64,000 bases of DNA from Caproiciproducens sp. NJN-50. Its GTDB lineage: Bacteria; Bacillota; Clostridia; Oscillospirales; Acutalibacteraceae. Positions 1-7,653 of this stretch are shown one piece after another. How positions within the stretch are numbered: the first letter of the stretch is position 1; every line of letters begins with the position of its first letter. Both the position numbers and the translations under genes were made by a program. Under the pieces are notes generated by a model. The model worked only from the letters and a program-made list of their open reading frames with translations. It had not been told where the DNA came from and did not search any database. The stretch spans positions 1,178,001 through 1,242,000 of the forward strand of contig NZ_CP035283.1 in the NCBI RefSeq assembly GCF_004103755.1, in the 5' to 3' direction.

Positions 1-1
1 C

Positions 2-1123
2 GATGTGATCGTTGTGGTTTCCGCTCAGGGGGACACCACGGATGATTTGATCGGAAAAGCGCATGAAATCAATCCGAATGCCTCACGGCGCGAGATGGAT
101 GTGCTGTTGACGACCGGCGAGCAGATGTCGGCGTCGCTGATGGCGATGGCGATTGAAAAACTTGGTTATCCGGTGGTTTCCCTCTTGGGGTGGCAGGCCG
201 GATTCCGCACCAGCGCCGCTTATGGAAGCGCGAGGATTAAGAGGATTATTCCCGTAAGAATCCAGAAGGAGCTGGATAAAAAAAATATCGTCGTTGTGAC
301 CGGCTTTCAGGGAATCAATCGCTACAACGATATGACGACGCTGGGCCGCGGCGGTTCAGACACAAGCGCGGTCGCCATCGCGGCGGCGATGAACGCGGAC
401 CTGTGCCAGATTTATACGGATGTTGAAGGTGTGTTTACCGCGGATCCCCGCAAGGTGAAAAACGCGAGAAAACTCGACGTGATTTCCTACGACGAAATGC
501 TGGAGCTCGCGTCGCTTGGCGCGCAGGTGCTGAACAACCGCTCCGTTGAAATGGCAAAGCGCTACGGGATTGAACTTGAAGTGCTTTCCAGTATGACAAG
601 AAAGCCCGGTACAATTGTTAAGGAGGCTACGAAAGTGGAGAAAATGTTGATTACCGGTGTCGCGAAGGACGAGGATGTCGCCCGCGTGTCTATTATAGGA
701 GTACCGGACAGACCTGGTCTCGCCTTTAAAATCTTTTCTAAGATTGCTGCGAAAAACATCAATATCGATATTATTCTCCAGTCGGTTGGCCGGAACGGGA
801 CCAAGGATATCACTTTTACGGTCCACCGCGCGGACTTAAAGGAAACCGTTGCGATTCTAAACGCTTATGTGGAACTGATCGGAGCGACGTCGGTTGTCTA
901 TGATGAGGATGTTGCCAAGGTTTCTATCGTCGGAGCCGGGATGGAGACGCACTCCGGTACGGCCGCCAGCATGTTTGAGGCGCTGTATGCGGCGGATATC
1001 AACATCCATATGATTTCCACCAGTGAAATCAAGATCTCCGTCCTGATCGACCGGGCGGATGCGGATAAGGCGGTAGCGGCGATCCATGACCGCTTTTTCA
1101 GCGAGGGAGAGGACAATGATTAG
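2..1123 (+). CDS. lysC: Aspartate kinase, 5' end outside window
   Basis: Phosphorylates aspartate, the first step to lysine, threonine and methionine. The reading frame is open to the first bases of the window, so the N-terminal catalytic KFGGS region (about 30-40 residues) is missing. Seen: the VVSAQGDTTDDL stretch, the TTGEQMSA substrate motif, the GRGGSDTSAVA nucleotide motif near residue 115, and two ACT domains in the last 160 residues (VSIIGVPDRPGLA and VSIVGAGMETHSG), which in this family bind feedback amino acids. Length and order match a monofunctional aspartokinase. It ends at a TAG 130 bases before a tRNA gene. Confidence 0.95.
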   Translation, partial: DVIVVVSAQGDTTDDLIGKAHEINPNASRREMDVLLTTGEQMSASLMAMAIEKLGYPVVSLLGWQAGFRTSAAYGSARIKRIIPVRIQKELDKKNIVVVTGFQGINRYNDMTTLGRGGSDTSAVAIAAAMNADLCQIYTDVEGVFTADPRKVKNARKLDVISYDEMLELASLGAQVLNNRSVEMAKRYGIELEVLSSMTRKPGTIVKEATKVEKMLITGVAKDEDVARVSIIGVPDRPGLAFKIFSKIAAKNINIDIILQSVGRNGTKDITFTVHRADLKETVAILNAYVELIGATSVVYDEDVAKVSIVGAGMETHSGTAASMFEALYAADINIHMISTSEIKISVLIDRADADKAVAAIHDRFFSEGEDND

Positions 1124-1147
1124 ATCTGTTTGAAAGTAAAAAAGAAG

Positions 1148-1177
1148 ACCGTCCGCCGGTTTTTCAGGGCGGACGGT
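1148..1177. terminator. Perfect 10-bp hairpin after lysC
   Basis: Arms 1148-1157 and 1168-1177 pair perfectly around a 10-base loop. The downstream side is not T-rich on the + strand, but the upstream side is A-rich, so the structure terminates better for transcripts on the - strand. It may still end or stabilise lysC mRNA. Confidence 0.5.
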
Positions 1178-1210
1178 GTTGTGCCGAACACTGGAGGTGC
1201 ATTTTTCCCC

Positions 1211-1239
1211 TTGCATTTCCAGGACGGATGTGCTAAAAT
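1211..1239 (+). promoter_or_regulatory. Promoter for tRNA-Pro
   Basis: TTGCAT at 1211-1216, a 17-base spacer and TAAAAT at 1234-1239. The mature tRNA starts 15 bases further on, a usual distance for a tRNA gene with a short leader. Confidence 0.7.
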
Positions 1240-1253
1240 AAATACTGTTGTTT

Positions 1254-1329
1254 CCGGGTGTGGCGCAGTTGGTAGCGCGCTAGACTGGGGGTCTAGAGGC
1301 CGCAAGTTCAAGTCTTGTCACTCGGACCA
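1254..1329 (+). tRNA. tRNA-Pro (anticodon GGG)
   Basis: Cloverleaf drawn by hand: 7-bp acceptor stem 1254-1260 with 1319-1325 (one G-U pair), a D arm, a 5-bp anticodon stem with loop CTGGGGG giving anticodon GGG, and a T loop TTCAAGT. Discriminator A and an encoded CCA end the gene at 1329. The 3' end (TTCAAGTC...TCACTCGGACCA) resembles the repeats that recur through the next 15 kb, so this is the likely original integration site of the island downstream. Confidence 0.95.
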
Positions 1330-1334
1330 CTATC

Positions 1335-1370
1335 AGAGTCGTCGAATTTGACGGCTCTATTTTCTTTTGC
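1335..1370 (+). terminator. Terminator of tRNA-Pro
   Basis: Stem 1335-1343 with 1350-1358 (one G-U pair) followed by a T-rich run. The IS200-type left end begins directly after this T run. Confidence 0.75.
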
Positions 1371-1428
1371 AGCTTCAGCGCAAAGAACCACCAGCTTTGC
1401 TGGTGGGATAAGAATCTTTAGATACAAG

Positions 1429-1492
1429 AAAATCTCCTTTTGTTAGAATAGATGCAGGTTTGCCAACCGCATTACCAACAAAAGGAGATTTT
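1429..1492 (+). promoter_or_regulatory. Inverted repeat masking the transposase ribosome site
   Basis: A perfect 16-base inverted repeat, 1429-1444 with 1477-1492. The right arm contains the AAAGGAGA ribosome-binding site four bases before the transposase ATG. In the mRNA the arms would pair and hide the site; IS200 elements are known to keep translation low in this way. Confidence 0.8.
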
Positions 1493-1495
1493 GTC

Positions 1496-1966
1496 ATGAA
1501 AGACATACAAAGTTTATCACATTCAAAGTGGAGATGCCAGTATCATATTGTATTTGCTCCAAAATATCGCAGAAGAGAAATATATGGGCAGATAAAAGCA
1601 GATATAGGCAAGATTTTAAGGAAGCTGTGTGAGCAGAAGGGAGTGGAAATCATCGAAGCTGAGGCGTGTCCAGACCACATTCACATGCTGGTAAGCATTC
1701 CGCCGAATCTCAGTGTGGCACAATTCATGGGCTATCTCAAAGGGAAGAGCAGCCTGATGATATTCGATAGGCATGCAAATTTGAAGTATAAGTATGGAAC
1801 GCGACATTTTTGGTGCCGTGGCTATTTTGTAGACACAGTGGGTCGTAACAAGAAAGCAATTGAAGAATATATCAAAAATCAATTGCAGGAAGATATTGCC
1901 TCAGATCAAATAAGTTTCAAAGAGTATATTGACCCGTTTACGGGTAGCAAGGAATCAAAGGCATAA
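1496..1966 (+). CDS. tnpA: IS200-family Y1 transposase TnpA
   Basis: 156-residue HUH-type transposase that cuts and joins single-stranded DNA at the element's hairpin ends. Seen: the HIH metal-binding motif in the CPDHIHMLVSIPP segment (about residues 57-70) and the catalytic tyrosine candidate in EEYIKNQ near residue 124, with the order and size normal for the family. ATG 1496 is preferred to an in-frame start at 1460 because it has a strong ribosome site and matches family N-termini (KWRCQYHIVFAPKYRR). The gene is intact, so the element may still move. Confidence 0.95.
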   Translation: MKDIQSLSHSKWRCQYHIVFAPKYRRREIYGQIKADIGKILRKLCEQKGVEIIEAEACPDHIHMLVSIPPNLSVAQFMGYLKGKSSLMIFDRHANLKYKYGTRHFWCRGYFVDTVGRNKKAIEEYIKNQLQEDIASDQISFKEYIDPFTGSKESKA

Positions 1967-2279
1967 AAGAAGGCCGCTTTAGCGGCGGCCTGTAAAAGTA
2001 ATGCGGTTGGTAACCTATTTCAGTGCGTCTTGAGACGCGCGCCAGTACTATGCCCTTTCAGGGCTTGTGCATACCACGCGTTCAACGCGTGGTTTTGATT
2101 TCTCGGATTTTCTTCGGCTTACTCGCTAAAGCTGCCTTATTTGATAAATAAATGCTGTAAGAACACTCGAAGCCATTTACATAAAAATATTTTAAAACTT
2201 TGTGAATAGTTGCATTAAATAGGGAAATATCTGACTGAATACCGCCTATAAGTAGAAGATGTTTTTAGGAGGTAGTTCA

Positions 2280-3682
2280 ATGACGGAAGAAAATTATAAG
2301 TATCGAACAAGTCCTCTTTTCCTTCGCGATCAGTTCAAAGGGAAAGGGAAACTGCAAATTCCGGTTATTCCTAAATTTCAAATTCGATCAGACGATGTCA
2401 ACGATTTGCTTCTTATTGGATTTGATAAAATCAGCACAAATTATACAAAGCATTTCAGCCGAATGGTTCATTTCTTCCTGTATGATTATAAATTTGAGCG
2501 TGTCTGGAAAAATCCCGATACCGATCTGGAAAAGCTAAAACACTATCGTGCGGTGCTCTCTCCTGATTTCAGTATGTATGTCGAAATGGCACCCGTTTTG
2601 CAGCTTTACAATATGTTCCGGAATCGCTGGTGTGGCGCTTACTTTGCGTCAAAGGGAATCCGCGTCGTTCCAACCGTTAGCTGGGGAGACGAGAATACGT
2701 TTGAGTTCTGCTTCGACGGAATCGAAAAAGCTCAACGGTAGCGGTGTCCACTTATATGGTGTCGGAACACGACAACCGCCAGGACCAGAAAGAGTTTTTC
2801 CTAAAGGGCTATAACGAGATGCTCCGCCGGATCGAACTGGAAAAAATAATCTGCTACAATACGCCATTCCCCGAGATGCAGGGCGATATTGTGTTTGTCG
2901 ACTATGAACTAAGCTCGTGGAGATATATGGGCGACGACCCGTACACGCCGTCCATATATGCGAAATACATCTGCGGGGAGGCACCCCTTCCTGCAGGAAG
3001 CAATCTCATTATTAAAAGCGGATATGTTGTAAGTGAGAATGATGAGTACTATAATAACATTATTCAGACTGGAATGGGCAGCGCCTACGGTGGAAAATGG
3101 TTTCCGAAAAAAGAAGAAGATAAAAGACTATGGGGAAAGCCTGGAGAAATTAAGCGGGTAACTATTTATGGATACCGTGTAGATGTTAAAATAGGCGAGG
3201 ATGGAAGAGCAGTGAAAGAGAGACATTATACTGATCACGACCAATCGTGGGCGCATACCAATCCCCACGATCATATTATTCGGTGGGATGGTAAGCGCGG
3301 CTCTCCAATTTTTGTAAAACCTGCTATTAATTATAAACCGGAAGATTTCCCTAATGGTGCTCCGGAATTTAAAGAATTTGTGAGAGGATATGTTATGACA
3401 GAGACATATGATACTTTAAAAAGCTCTCCTGAAGAATATAAGTTTCATACCATCAGTGAATTCAAATGGTGTCTGCAAGATGGCGGGGAGGTAGAGTTTT
3501 CCTTCCACAGCAAAATATATACCATTACCCAACCGAAAAACGGAATTAGTATTTCCGAAGCCAACAAGCAAGAAACTGAAAAAATATGTTCTGATGCAGA
3601 TGAGGTTATGGAATATTTGGTTGATGGAATTCGTCTGAGGGATATTATTACACAAATTAATGTTTTAGCCCGAACAATTTAG
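2280..3682 (+). pseudogene. DUF4417-type modular protein, copy A, frameshifted
   Basis: Copy of the intact 456-residue protein at 14691. The N-terminal half (frame starting at ATG 2280, ribosome site AGGAGG) matches DUF4417 proteins, common in phages and mobile elements; function unknown. At 2730/2731 one base, probably a G, is missing compared with the intact copy. The frame stops at 2741 and the rest (YMVSEHDNRQDQKEFF onward) continues in another frame to 3682. After the DUF4417 region come a GMGSAYGGKW linker, an AHTNPHDHIIRW motif, PNGAPEFK, and a roughly 95-residue C-terminal module. The HxNPHDH segment resembles parts of polymorphic-toxin-like proteins (inference). Confidence 0.8.
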
Positions 3683-4135
3683 GCGGAGCATCTTTGGGCT
3701 CATACGGACCCTCATGATAAAATTATGAAATGGGATTCAAACAATGGAAGACCGGATTTCTCAAATGATGATATTAACTATCCGCCGAAAAAATATCCGA
3801 ACGGAGCGCCTGAATTTAAATTTTATAAATATAAAGGAGAGATGCCTATGAAGTTGACGGTTAACGGAGATGCCTATCAGTTCAAAACTCTGAGTGAATT
3901 TAAAAGCAGTATGTCAAGAGGCGGAGACGTGAAGTTTGAGTGGAAAGGAACTGACTACACCATCAGTTCCGTCTGGCCGAACGGAAAAATGAAATTTTCG
4001 GCTGGTCCGTGTACCCGCGTAGAAAAAGACTGTACAGTTTACGATACCATCGATGAACTTTTGGAATATAAAGTGGGCGGCGACCGTTTGCGGGATATTA
4101 TTACGCAGGCAGAAATTATTGACAGGACATTATGA
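3683..4135 (+). pseudogene. Orphan C-terminal module of the DUF4417 protein
   Basis: Directly after the TAG that ends copy A, in the same frame, a second diverged copy of the C-terminal part begins: WAHTDPHDKIMKW, YPNGAPEFK, then a module with FKTLSEFK, GGDVKFEWKG and GGDRLRDIITQAEIIDRTL. There is no DUF4417 domain. The last 96 residues could be translated alone from ATG 3848, which has AAAGGAGA seven bases upstream. The arrangement resembles orphan C-terminal tips behind polymorphic toxin genes, but the role is unknown. A tandem 3' duplication with later divergence is the simplest origin. Confidence 0.6.
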
Positions 4136-4236
4136 CAGTTTCCTATCTGGAAAAGATGAACCATTGTCGCGCCGCTATTCCGAATTTCAGTATATATGTA
4201 GAAATGACCTTCGCGCAGCTTTATGTGTGCTTTTTG

Positions 4237-4316
4237 GTGTAAATACTCCTTGCAGATTGCCCGCAAACCGTTGATATTACTGGATTTCTCCAAGTCCTAT
4301 AATTTCACTCCGACCA
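4237..4316 (+). repeat. Island repeat R1 (80 bp), likely attachment site
   Basis: 80 bases closely matching R4 (16073-16152), beginning GTGTAAAT and ending with AAGTCCTATAATT, CACTCCGACCA. The end resembles the 3' end of the tRNA-Pro gene at 1254. It lies 150 bases from the tail of a tyrosine integrase gene on the opposite strand, where an attachment site is expected. Confidence 0.75.
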
Positions 4317-4322
4317 GTAAAA

Positions 4323-4376
4323 AACCGCATGAGATAGCCAAAAATCGGTTATCGAGTGCGGCTTTTCTTTTTGCCT
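4323..4376 (+). terminator. Terminator after repeat R1
   Basis: An imperfect hairpin of about 15 pairs (CCGCA...TGCGG at its base) followed by CTTTTCTTTTT. Repeats R1 and R4 are each followed closely by a terminator. Confidence 0.6.
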
Positions 4377-4464
4377 TGATTTTCTGTTAAGTACATTAAA
4401 GTACATATAAACACAGAAAAGTGTCGTAAAAACGTCGTACGACTATCGCAAAAAATAAAGGCTG

Positions 4465-4630
4465 TCACCAGTCCATCTTCATCGATTTTTTGATTGTCTC
4501 GGTATCATTTTCCACATAAATCTTTGTTGTAATTAAGACATTGGCATGACCCATCAATTTTGAAATAGTATAGATGTCCGTCCCGGCCTTGTAAAGCAAT
4601 GTTCCGTAGGTGTGCCGCAGCCTCGTGCGG
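4465..4630 (-). pseudogene. Tyrosine integrase, C-terminal fragment
   Basis: On the - strand the frame reads LRHTYGTLLYKAG, then LMGHANVLITTKIYVEND, and stops at 4465. These are the R-H-x-x-Y block, the LMGH box and the catalytic tyrosine region of phage-type tyrosine recombinases. Everything before the RHTY block is gone: from about 4620-4630 the sequence becomes part of a RusA gene on the other strand. A deletion that joined int to rusA explains this. Confidence 0.8.
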
Positions 4631-4924
4631 ATCCGCTATAAGGCCGCGGCGCAGGGATTCCGATTTCCGGATGATGCGCAGGTGGTCGTCCAAATTACGG
4701 CCCGATTCCCGATTCCGGCCAGCAAGAGCAAAAAGGTGCGGTTCGCAATGCTGGCAGGACAGATCAAGCCGGCGAAGAAGCCGGACTGCGACAACATCGT
4801 GAAAATCGTCTGCGACGCGCTGAACGGATTCGCCTACAAGGACGATGCCCAGGTTGTCCTGGCGCAGGTGGCGAAGGAATATACCGACGAGCCGCGGACG
4901 GATGTCAGCCTGTGGGAGGTGTGA
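4619..4924 (+). pseudogene. RusA-type Holliday junction resolvase, N-terminus lost
   Basis: The residues after the junction match phage RusA nucleases: FRFPDDAQVVVQ, FPIPASKSKK, the catalytic KPDCDNIVKIVCDALNG and YKDDAQVV blocks, ending in a TGA eight bases before the next gene. The first 30 or so residues of the family are missing, and an upstream GTG at 4610 belongs to the integrase sequence, so a working start is unlikely. Family role: resolves branched DNA during phage recombination. Confidence 0.75.
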
Positions 4925-4931
4925 TAGCACC

Positions 4932-5231
4932 ATGAAAGCCCATATCCCGGCTGCAGCATACCTGACACGCCGCCAGAAACAAATCGTCCGTGAGTACGAT
5001 TCAAACACCCAGAACGAGAATTTTACCCGCTACATAAAGCTTTCCGCCGTAGTGCTGCATACAAAATTTGGCTTTGGGCATGACCGGGTAGCCGATTTTC
5101 TCGGAGCAATTTCGGCGGCGGCCGAGGCGGCGGAAAAAGACGAAATCTTCTGGAAGCACATTGACGACGCTGTGATCGACGAAATGAAAATGCCGTTTGA
5201 CCGCGAGAATTACGAGAAGGTGGACAAATAA
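4932..5231 (+). CDS. Small phage protein of unknown function
   Basis: 99 residues starting at ATG 4932, seven bases after the RusA stop. Seen: LTRRQKQIVREYD, then FTRYIKLSAVVLHTKFGFGHDRVADFLGAIS and an acidic C-terminus. Short proteins of this kind commonly follow rusA in Firmicute prophages, which is the basis for calling it phage-derived; no catalytic motif is visible. No strong ribosome site is visible, so coupling to the rusA frame is possible. Confidence 0.7.
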   Translation: MKAHIPAAAYLTRRQKQIVREYDSNTQNENFTRYIKLSAVVLHTKFGFGHDRVADFLGAISAAAEAAEKDEIFWKHIDDAVIDEMKMPFDRENYEKVDK

Positions 5232-5358
5232 TTTCTATTTTGAAAAATAATTAACTGAATAGCCTGCTGCTATTTAATTATAAACCAGTTTGAAATAATT
5301 AAATAGACGCGAAAAAACCAGTACTGATGCGGATCTATGGCGTTCTCCAAATAAAATG

Positions 5359-5390
5359 AAAGCCGCTTGAAATTAATTCAAACGGTTTTG
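5359..5390. terminator. Possible terminator hairpin
   Basis: AAGCCGCTTGAA and TTCAAACGGTTTT pair with two imperfect positions around ATTAA. It sits in the 440-base AT-rich gap between 5231 and 5673, which otherwise shows only a doubtful reverse-strand reading frame. Confidence 0.4.
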
Positions 5391-5427
5391 ATGCGAAAAC
5401 AAATTTACTTTTATCTCATTATGTACT

Positions 5428-5598
5428 TCAGGCCCTCAACATCAATGTGTTTTTTTTATTTTCAATATCATGCTTATCTGTTTTTTCTTTCTTTGAACAA
5501 CGCTTCAAAATTAAAAGAATAATTTGGACGGTTAAGCTTGGAATTGTATTATTCAAAAGCAAATCGGAATTTCTCTGAAAATATTCAATTACATTATG
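5428..5598 (-). CDS. Doubtful small membrane protein
   Basis: Reverse-strand frame of about 56 residues (MGILHNVIEYF...) with a hydrophobic stretch SLTVQIILLILKR and a lysine-rich tail. No family is recognised and the ribosome site is weak. It is listed because it is the only reading frame in this gap with a plausible membrane-protein composition; it may be noise. Confidence 0.25.
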   Translation of the reverse strand, partial: HNVIEYFQRNSDLLLNNTIPSLTVQIILLILKRCSKKEKTDKHDIENKKNTLMLRA

Positions 5599-5672
5599 TA
5601 ATATCCCCATCAGCAATCACCCTAAAATAGCCTTCTCGGAAAATTGCAATTTATGTAAAGGGGCGTGAAACT

Positions 5673-5771
5673 ATGTACGTAAATCCGTTCTGGATGGGAG
5701 TTCTGGTGACGGTCGTAGTCGAACTTGTCGCAATGATCGTGTTCGCGGCGGTGAGAGGAGCAAGGAAATGA
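5673..5771 (+). CDS. 32-residue membrane protein of the phage remnant
   Basis: ATG 5673 after AAAGGGGCG. The product MYVNPFWMGVLVTVV... is one transmembrane helix with a short basic tail (RGARK). Its TGA overlaps the next ATG (ATGA at 5768-5771), so the two are translationally coupled. Tiny single-span proteins like this are common in the early-to-middle region of Firmicute prophages. Function unknown. Confidence 0.6.
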   Translation: MYVNPFWMGVLVTVVVELVAMIVFAAVRGARK

Positions 5772-6274
5772 AAGCTATTACAATCTGGCAGCCGTGGGCC
5801 TCATTGTTGGCCTGCGGCGCAAAGCAGTTTGAAACCCGAGGCTGGGCAACGTCATACCGTGGACCAATCGCAATTCACGCGGCAGAAATCAGTATTCCGC
5901 ACGTCCTCAAGCAGCTTTTTCCCCTTGGAGAGTGGGATTATTCGCCTGACCATGAAGCAAAAACAAGATTTTTGAATGCGGTCGGAAACACCCTCCTGAT
6001 GCCTATGGATGCACTTCCACTGGGCGCAGTCATAGCAACGGGCGAATTGGTAGCATGCCATAGGATTGTATGTCATGGAGGGCGCGGAATATCAGAGGAT
6101 GACCCAGGATGGCTCGAAACGGATCGCGGCATTTATGAACCGATAGATCAGGAACTGCTTTTCGGCGACTGGACTCCGGGACGGTATGCTTGGGAGATTG
6201 CAAACGTACACATGCTTCCAAAACCGATCCCCGCAAAAGGAAAGCAAAGGCTCTGGAACTGTGATGTCGCTTAA
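5768..6274 (+). CDS. ASCH-domain protein of the phage remnant
   Basis: 168 residues. The start KAITIWQPWASLLACGAKQFETRGW is the ASCH/PUA-like signature: WQPWA..., then the E-x-R turn, and later GAVIATGELV and a C-terminal W-E-I (YAWEIANV) typical of this fold. ASCH proteins are thought to bind RNA or modified bases; some phage members are linked to nucleic-acid modification. ATG 5768 overlaps the stop of the preceding small gene and has a GAGAGGAGC ribosome site. The gene looks intact. Confidence 0.85.
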   Translation: MKAITIWQPWASLLACGAKQFETRGWATSYRGPIAIHAAEISIPHVLKQLFPLGEWDYSPDHEAKTRFLNAVGNTLLMPMDALPLGAVIATGELVACHRIVCHGGRGISEDDPGWLETDRGIYEPIDQELLFGDWTPGRYAWEIANVHMLPKPIPAKGKQRLWNCDVA

Positions 6275-6281
6275 TGAAAAA

Positions 6282-6306
6282 GCGGAAAGCAGAATGCACT
6301 TTCCGC
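6282..6306 (+). terminator. Weak hairpin after the ASCH gene
   Basis: GCGGAAAG pairs with CTTTCCGC around AGAATGCA, eight bases after the ASCH stop. The following TTCTCGCTTTAA is only mildly T-rich. Confidence 0.4.
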
Positions 6307-6544
6307 TTCTCGCTTTAACGCTTCGTATTAGGGCCAAGGGAGACTTTTCTGACGTTGTGACTGTCGTTTTGATTTCTCACATGAGATGATTGCTGCTTTG
6401 GGTTCTCGGTGCCTTCGGCGTTGCTCTTTGGATCAACCTTTTTCTTTTCGTTTTTCATTGCATTTCACCTCAGATTGTATCAATATCTGTTACCGGGATA
6501 GTATGACCCGGAATGATCGATTTACACGAAAGGATGATGGTACC

Positions 6545-7039
6545 ATGACGGCCAACGAAGTGAAGAATCTGCTGAAGATCTACTACGACATCCCGGCTAT
6601 GATTTCCGCCGAGTTCGCCACCATCCGCAACTGTGAAACGGAAAAAAATGGAATCTCGCTGCCGTCCGTCAATCTCTCGGGGCTGCCGGGCGGCAAAGGC
6701 TTGACCGGAGACCGCACGGCCTCCATGGCGCTGGCGAACCAAGAACGCTATTATGATGAAGAGATCAAAGCCTGCTCCCGCCGCATCGCGGAGCTGAGAG
6801 ATGCAAGAAATTGGCTCGGCGTCGCCCTGGGGAAGCTGGACCAGACAGACCGATACATATTGGAACTGCGGTACATGGGCGATCCGAAGAACCGGAAATA
6901 TCGCCGCCGGCCGGAATGGAAAGAAATTGCGGATAAAGTAGAACTCAGTGAAAGCCAGACGCGGGAGCGCGTGCGGATTGCCCTTCTGAAACTGATGATA
7001 CAGGCCGATCAAATCGTTCTTCCAGGCATGATACGCTGA
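6545..7039 (+). CDS. Phage sigma-like (ArpU-type) transcription regulator
   Basis: 164 residues from ATG 6545 (AAAGGA ten bases upstream; the longer frame from 6386 lacks a ribosome site). N-terminal helical part, a Gly-rich LSGLPGGKGLTGD stretch, then LDQTDRYILELRYM and EWKEIADKVELSESQTRERVRIALLKL, a region-4-like helix-turn-helix. This layout fits the late-gene activators or sigma-like factors that precede the terminase genes in Firmicute phages. The terminase module itself is absent here. Confidence 0.75.
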   Translation: MTANEVKNLLKIYYDIPAMISAEFATIRNCETEKNGISLPSVNLSGLPGGKGLTGDRTASMALANQERYYDEEIKACSRRIAELRDARNWLGVALGKLDQTDRYILELRYMGDPKNRKYRRRPEWKEIADKVELSESQTRERVRIALLKLMIQADQIVLPGMIR

Positions 7040-7192
7040 AAAACCGGCGCTTTCCGGCGGTTTCCAGCGGAAACCAGCGTTTCCCATCGCTTTTATTGTG
7101 CTAAGATATAATCAGCGAAATTGAGTATAAGAGGAATCCATATTTCACTTCCCTCTCAAAGCGTCGCCTATGCCAACGGGCGGCGCAGATAT

Positions 7193-7291
7193 GCGCCACA
7201 CTTTGATGTGACTTGGGGAACATTACACCAGCAGCGTCGGAATACTGACGAAAGGCTGGTGTGTGGCGCGGTTCAAATCCGCGGTGGCGCA
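7193..7291 (+). ncRNA. tRNA-like RNA of 99 bases
   Basis: A perfect 7-bp acceptor-like stem (7193-7199 with 7284-7290) and, directly inside it, a perfect 5-bp T-arm-like stem (7267-7271 with 7279-7283) closing a TTCAAAT loop. Between these lies a small stem 7206-7209 with 7220-7223 and a long arm 7225-7232 with 7255-7262 capped by 7235-7238 with 7247-7250. There is no encoded CCA and no clear 7-base anticodon loop, so a normal tRNA is unlikely. It lies just after the sigma-like gene, where the packaging genes would start. Confidence 0.5.
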
Positions 7292-7411
7292 CTACATGCT
7301 CTCCGGACGGCTTGTCAGGCTGTATCGATCCACCCGAGGCGCACGGTTCCGGCGGGCGCGCTTGAATATTTCAGCGTTTCGCTTCGGCGGTGCGCTTTTT
7401 AGTTGCCTTAT

Positions 7412-7440
7412 TTGACAGATACGCCGGAATGTGTTATTAT
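7412..7440 (+). promoter_or_regulatory. Consensus promoter without a following gene
   Basis: TTGACA at 7412-7417, a 17-base spacer, TATTAT at 7435-7440. No coding frame follows on this strand before the terminator at 7595-7625, which points to a small RNA. Confidence 0.65.
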
Positions 7441-7446
7441 TACCAA

Positions 7447-7626
7447 GTTGGAAGTATCCAACAAGCCTATCTTTTCATGCTAAGCCGAAGGCGTTTATTC
7501 GGTGTTAAGACCATTCTGAGCTGTTTCTATTGGTCGGAACAAAAGCAGGTATAGCAGTCGATTACCCGGGCGTTACGCGGGACAAAATATTATTGGGCAT
7601 CCGCATTTAAGCGGGTGCCTTTTCTG
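7447..7626 (+). ncRNA. Candidate small RNA, about 175 bases
   Basis: Bounded by the promoter at 7412-7440 and a terminator (GGCATCCGC/GCGGGTGCC, then TTTTCT) ending near 7626. Internal hairpins include GTTGGA/TCCAAC near 7449-7464 and TAAGCCGA/TCGGTGTTA around 7484-7507. No match to 6S, SRP or a T-box could be made by eye. It could also be an untranslated leader that lost its gene. Confidence 0.4.
7595..7626 (+). terminator. Terminator of the candidate small RNA
   Basis: Nine-base arms GGCATCCGC and GCGGGTGCC (one G-T pair) around ATTTAA, followed by TTTTCTGTT. Confidence 0.7.
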
Positions 7627-7653
7627 TTGGGACGACCTTCGGGCCGTCCATTT

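Larger units (their letters stand above)
1369..2103 (+). mobile_element. IS200-type insertion sequence, apparently complete
   Basis: A single-transposase element with subterminal hairpins rather than inverted terminal repeats, as known for the IS200/IS605 family. Left-end hairpin: arms 1388-1395 and 1399-1406. Right-end hairpin: arms 2074-2081 and 2085-2092. Between them lie the transposase gene and, just after its stop, a GC-rich terminator hairpin (1973-1977 with 1982-1986). A 12-base stretch near the left end (around 1465-1476) is found inverted near 2001-2012. Exact cleavage sites were not determined, so the outer boundaries are approximate. Related end fragments lie at 49.3 and 50.2 kb. 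Confidence 0.85.

Noticed and set aside
857..1216. Reverse-strand frames inside lysC
   Set aside because: Shadows of the real gene; no ribosome sites.
7193..7291. Selenocysteine tRNA
   Set aside because: Length is right, but there is no UCA anticodon loop and no CCA, and the stem pattern differs.
7447..7626. 6S RNA or T-box leader
   Set aside because: The two ends do not pair as in 6S RNA, and no T-box consensus or downstream amino-acid gene is present.
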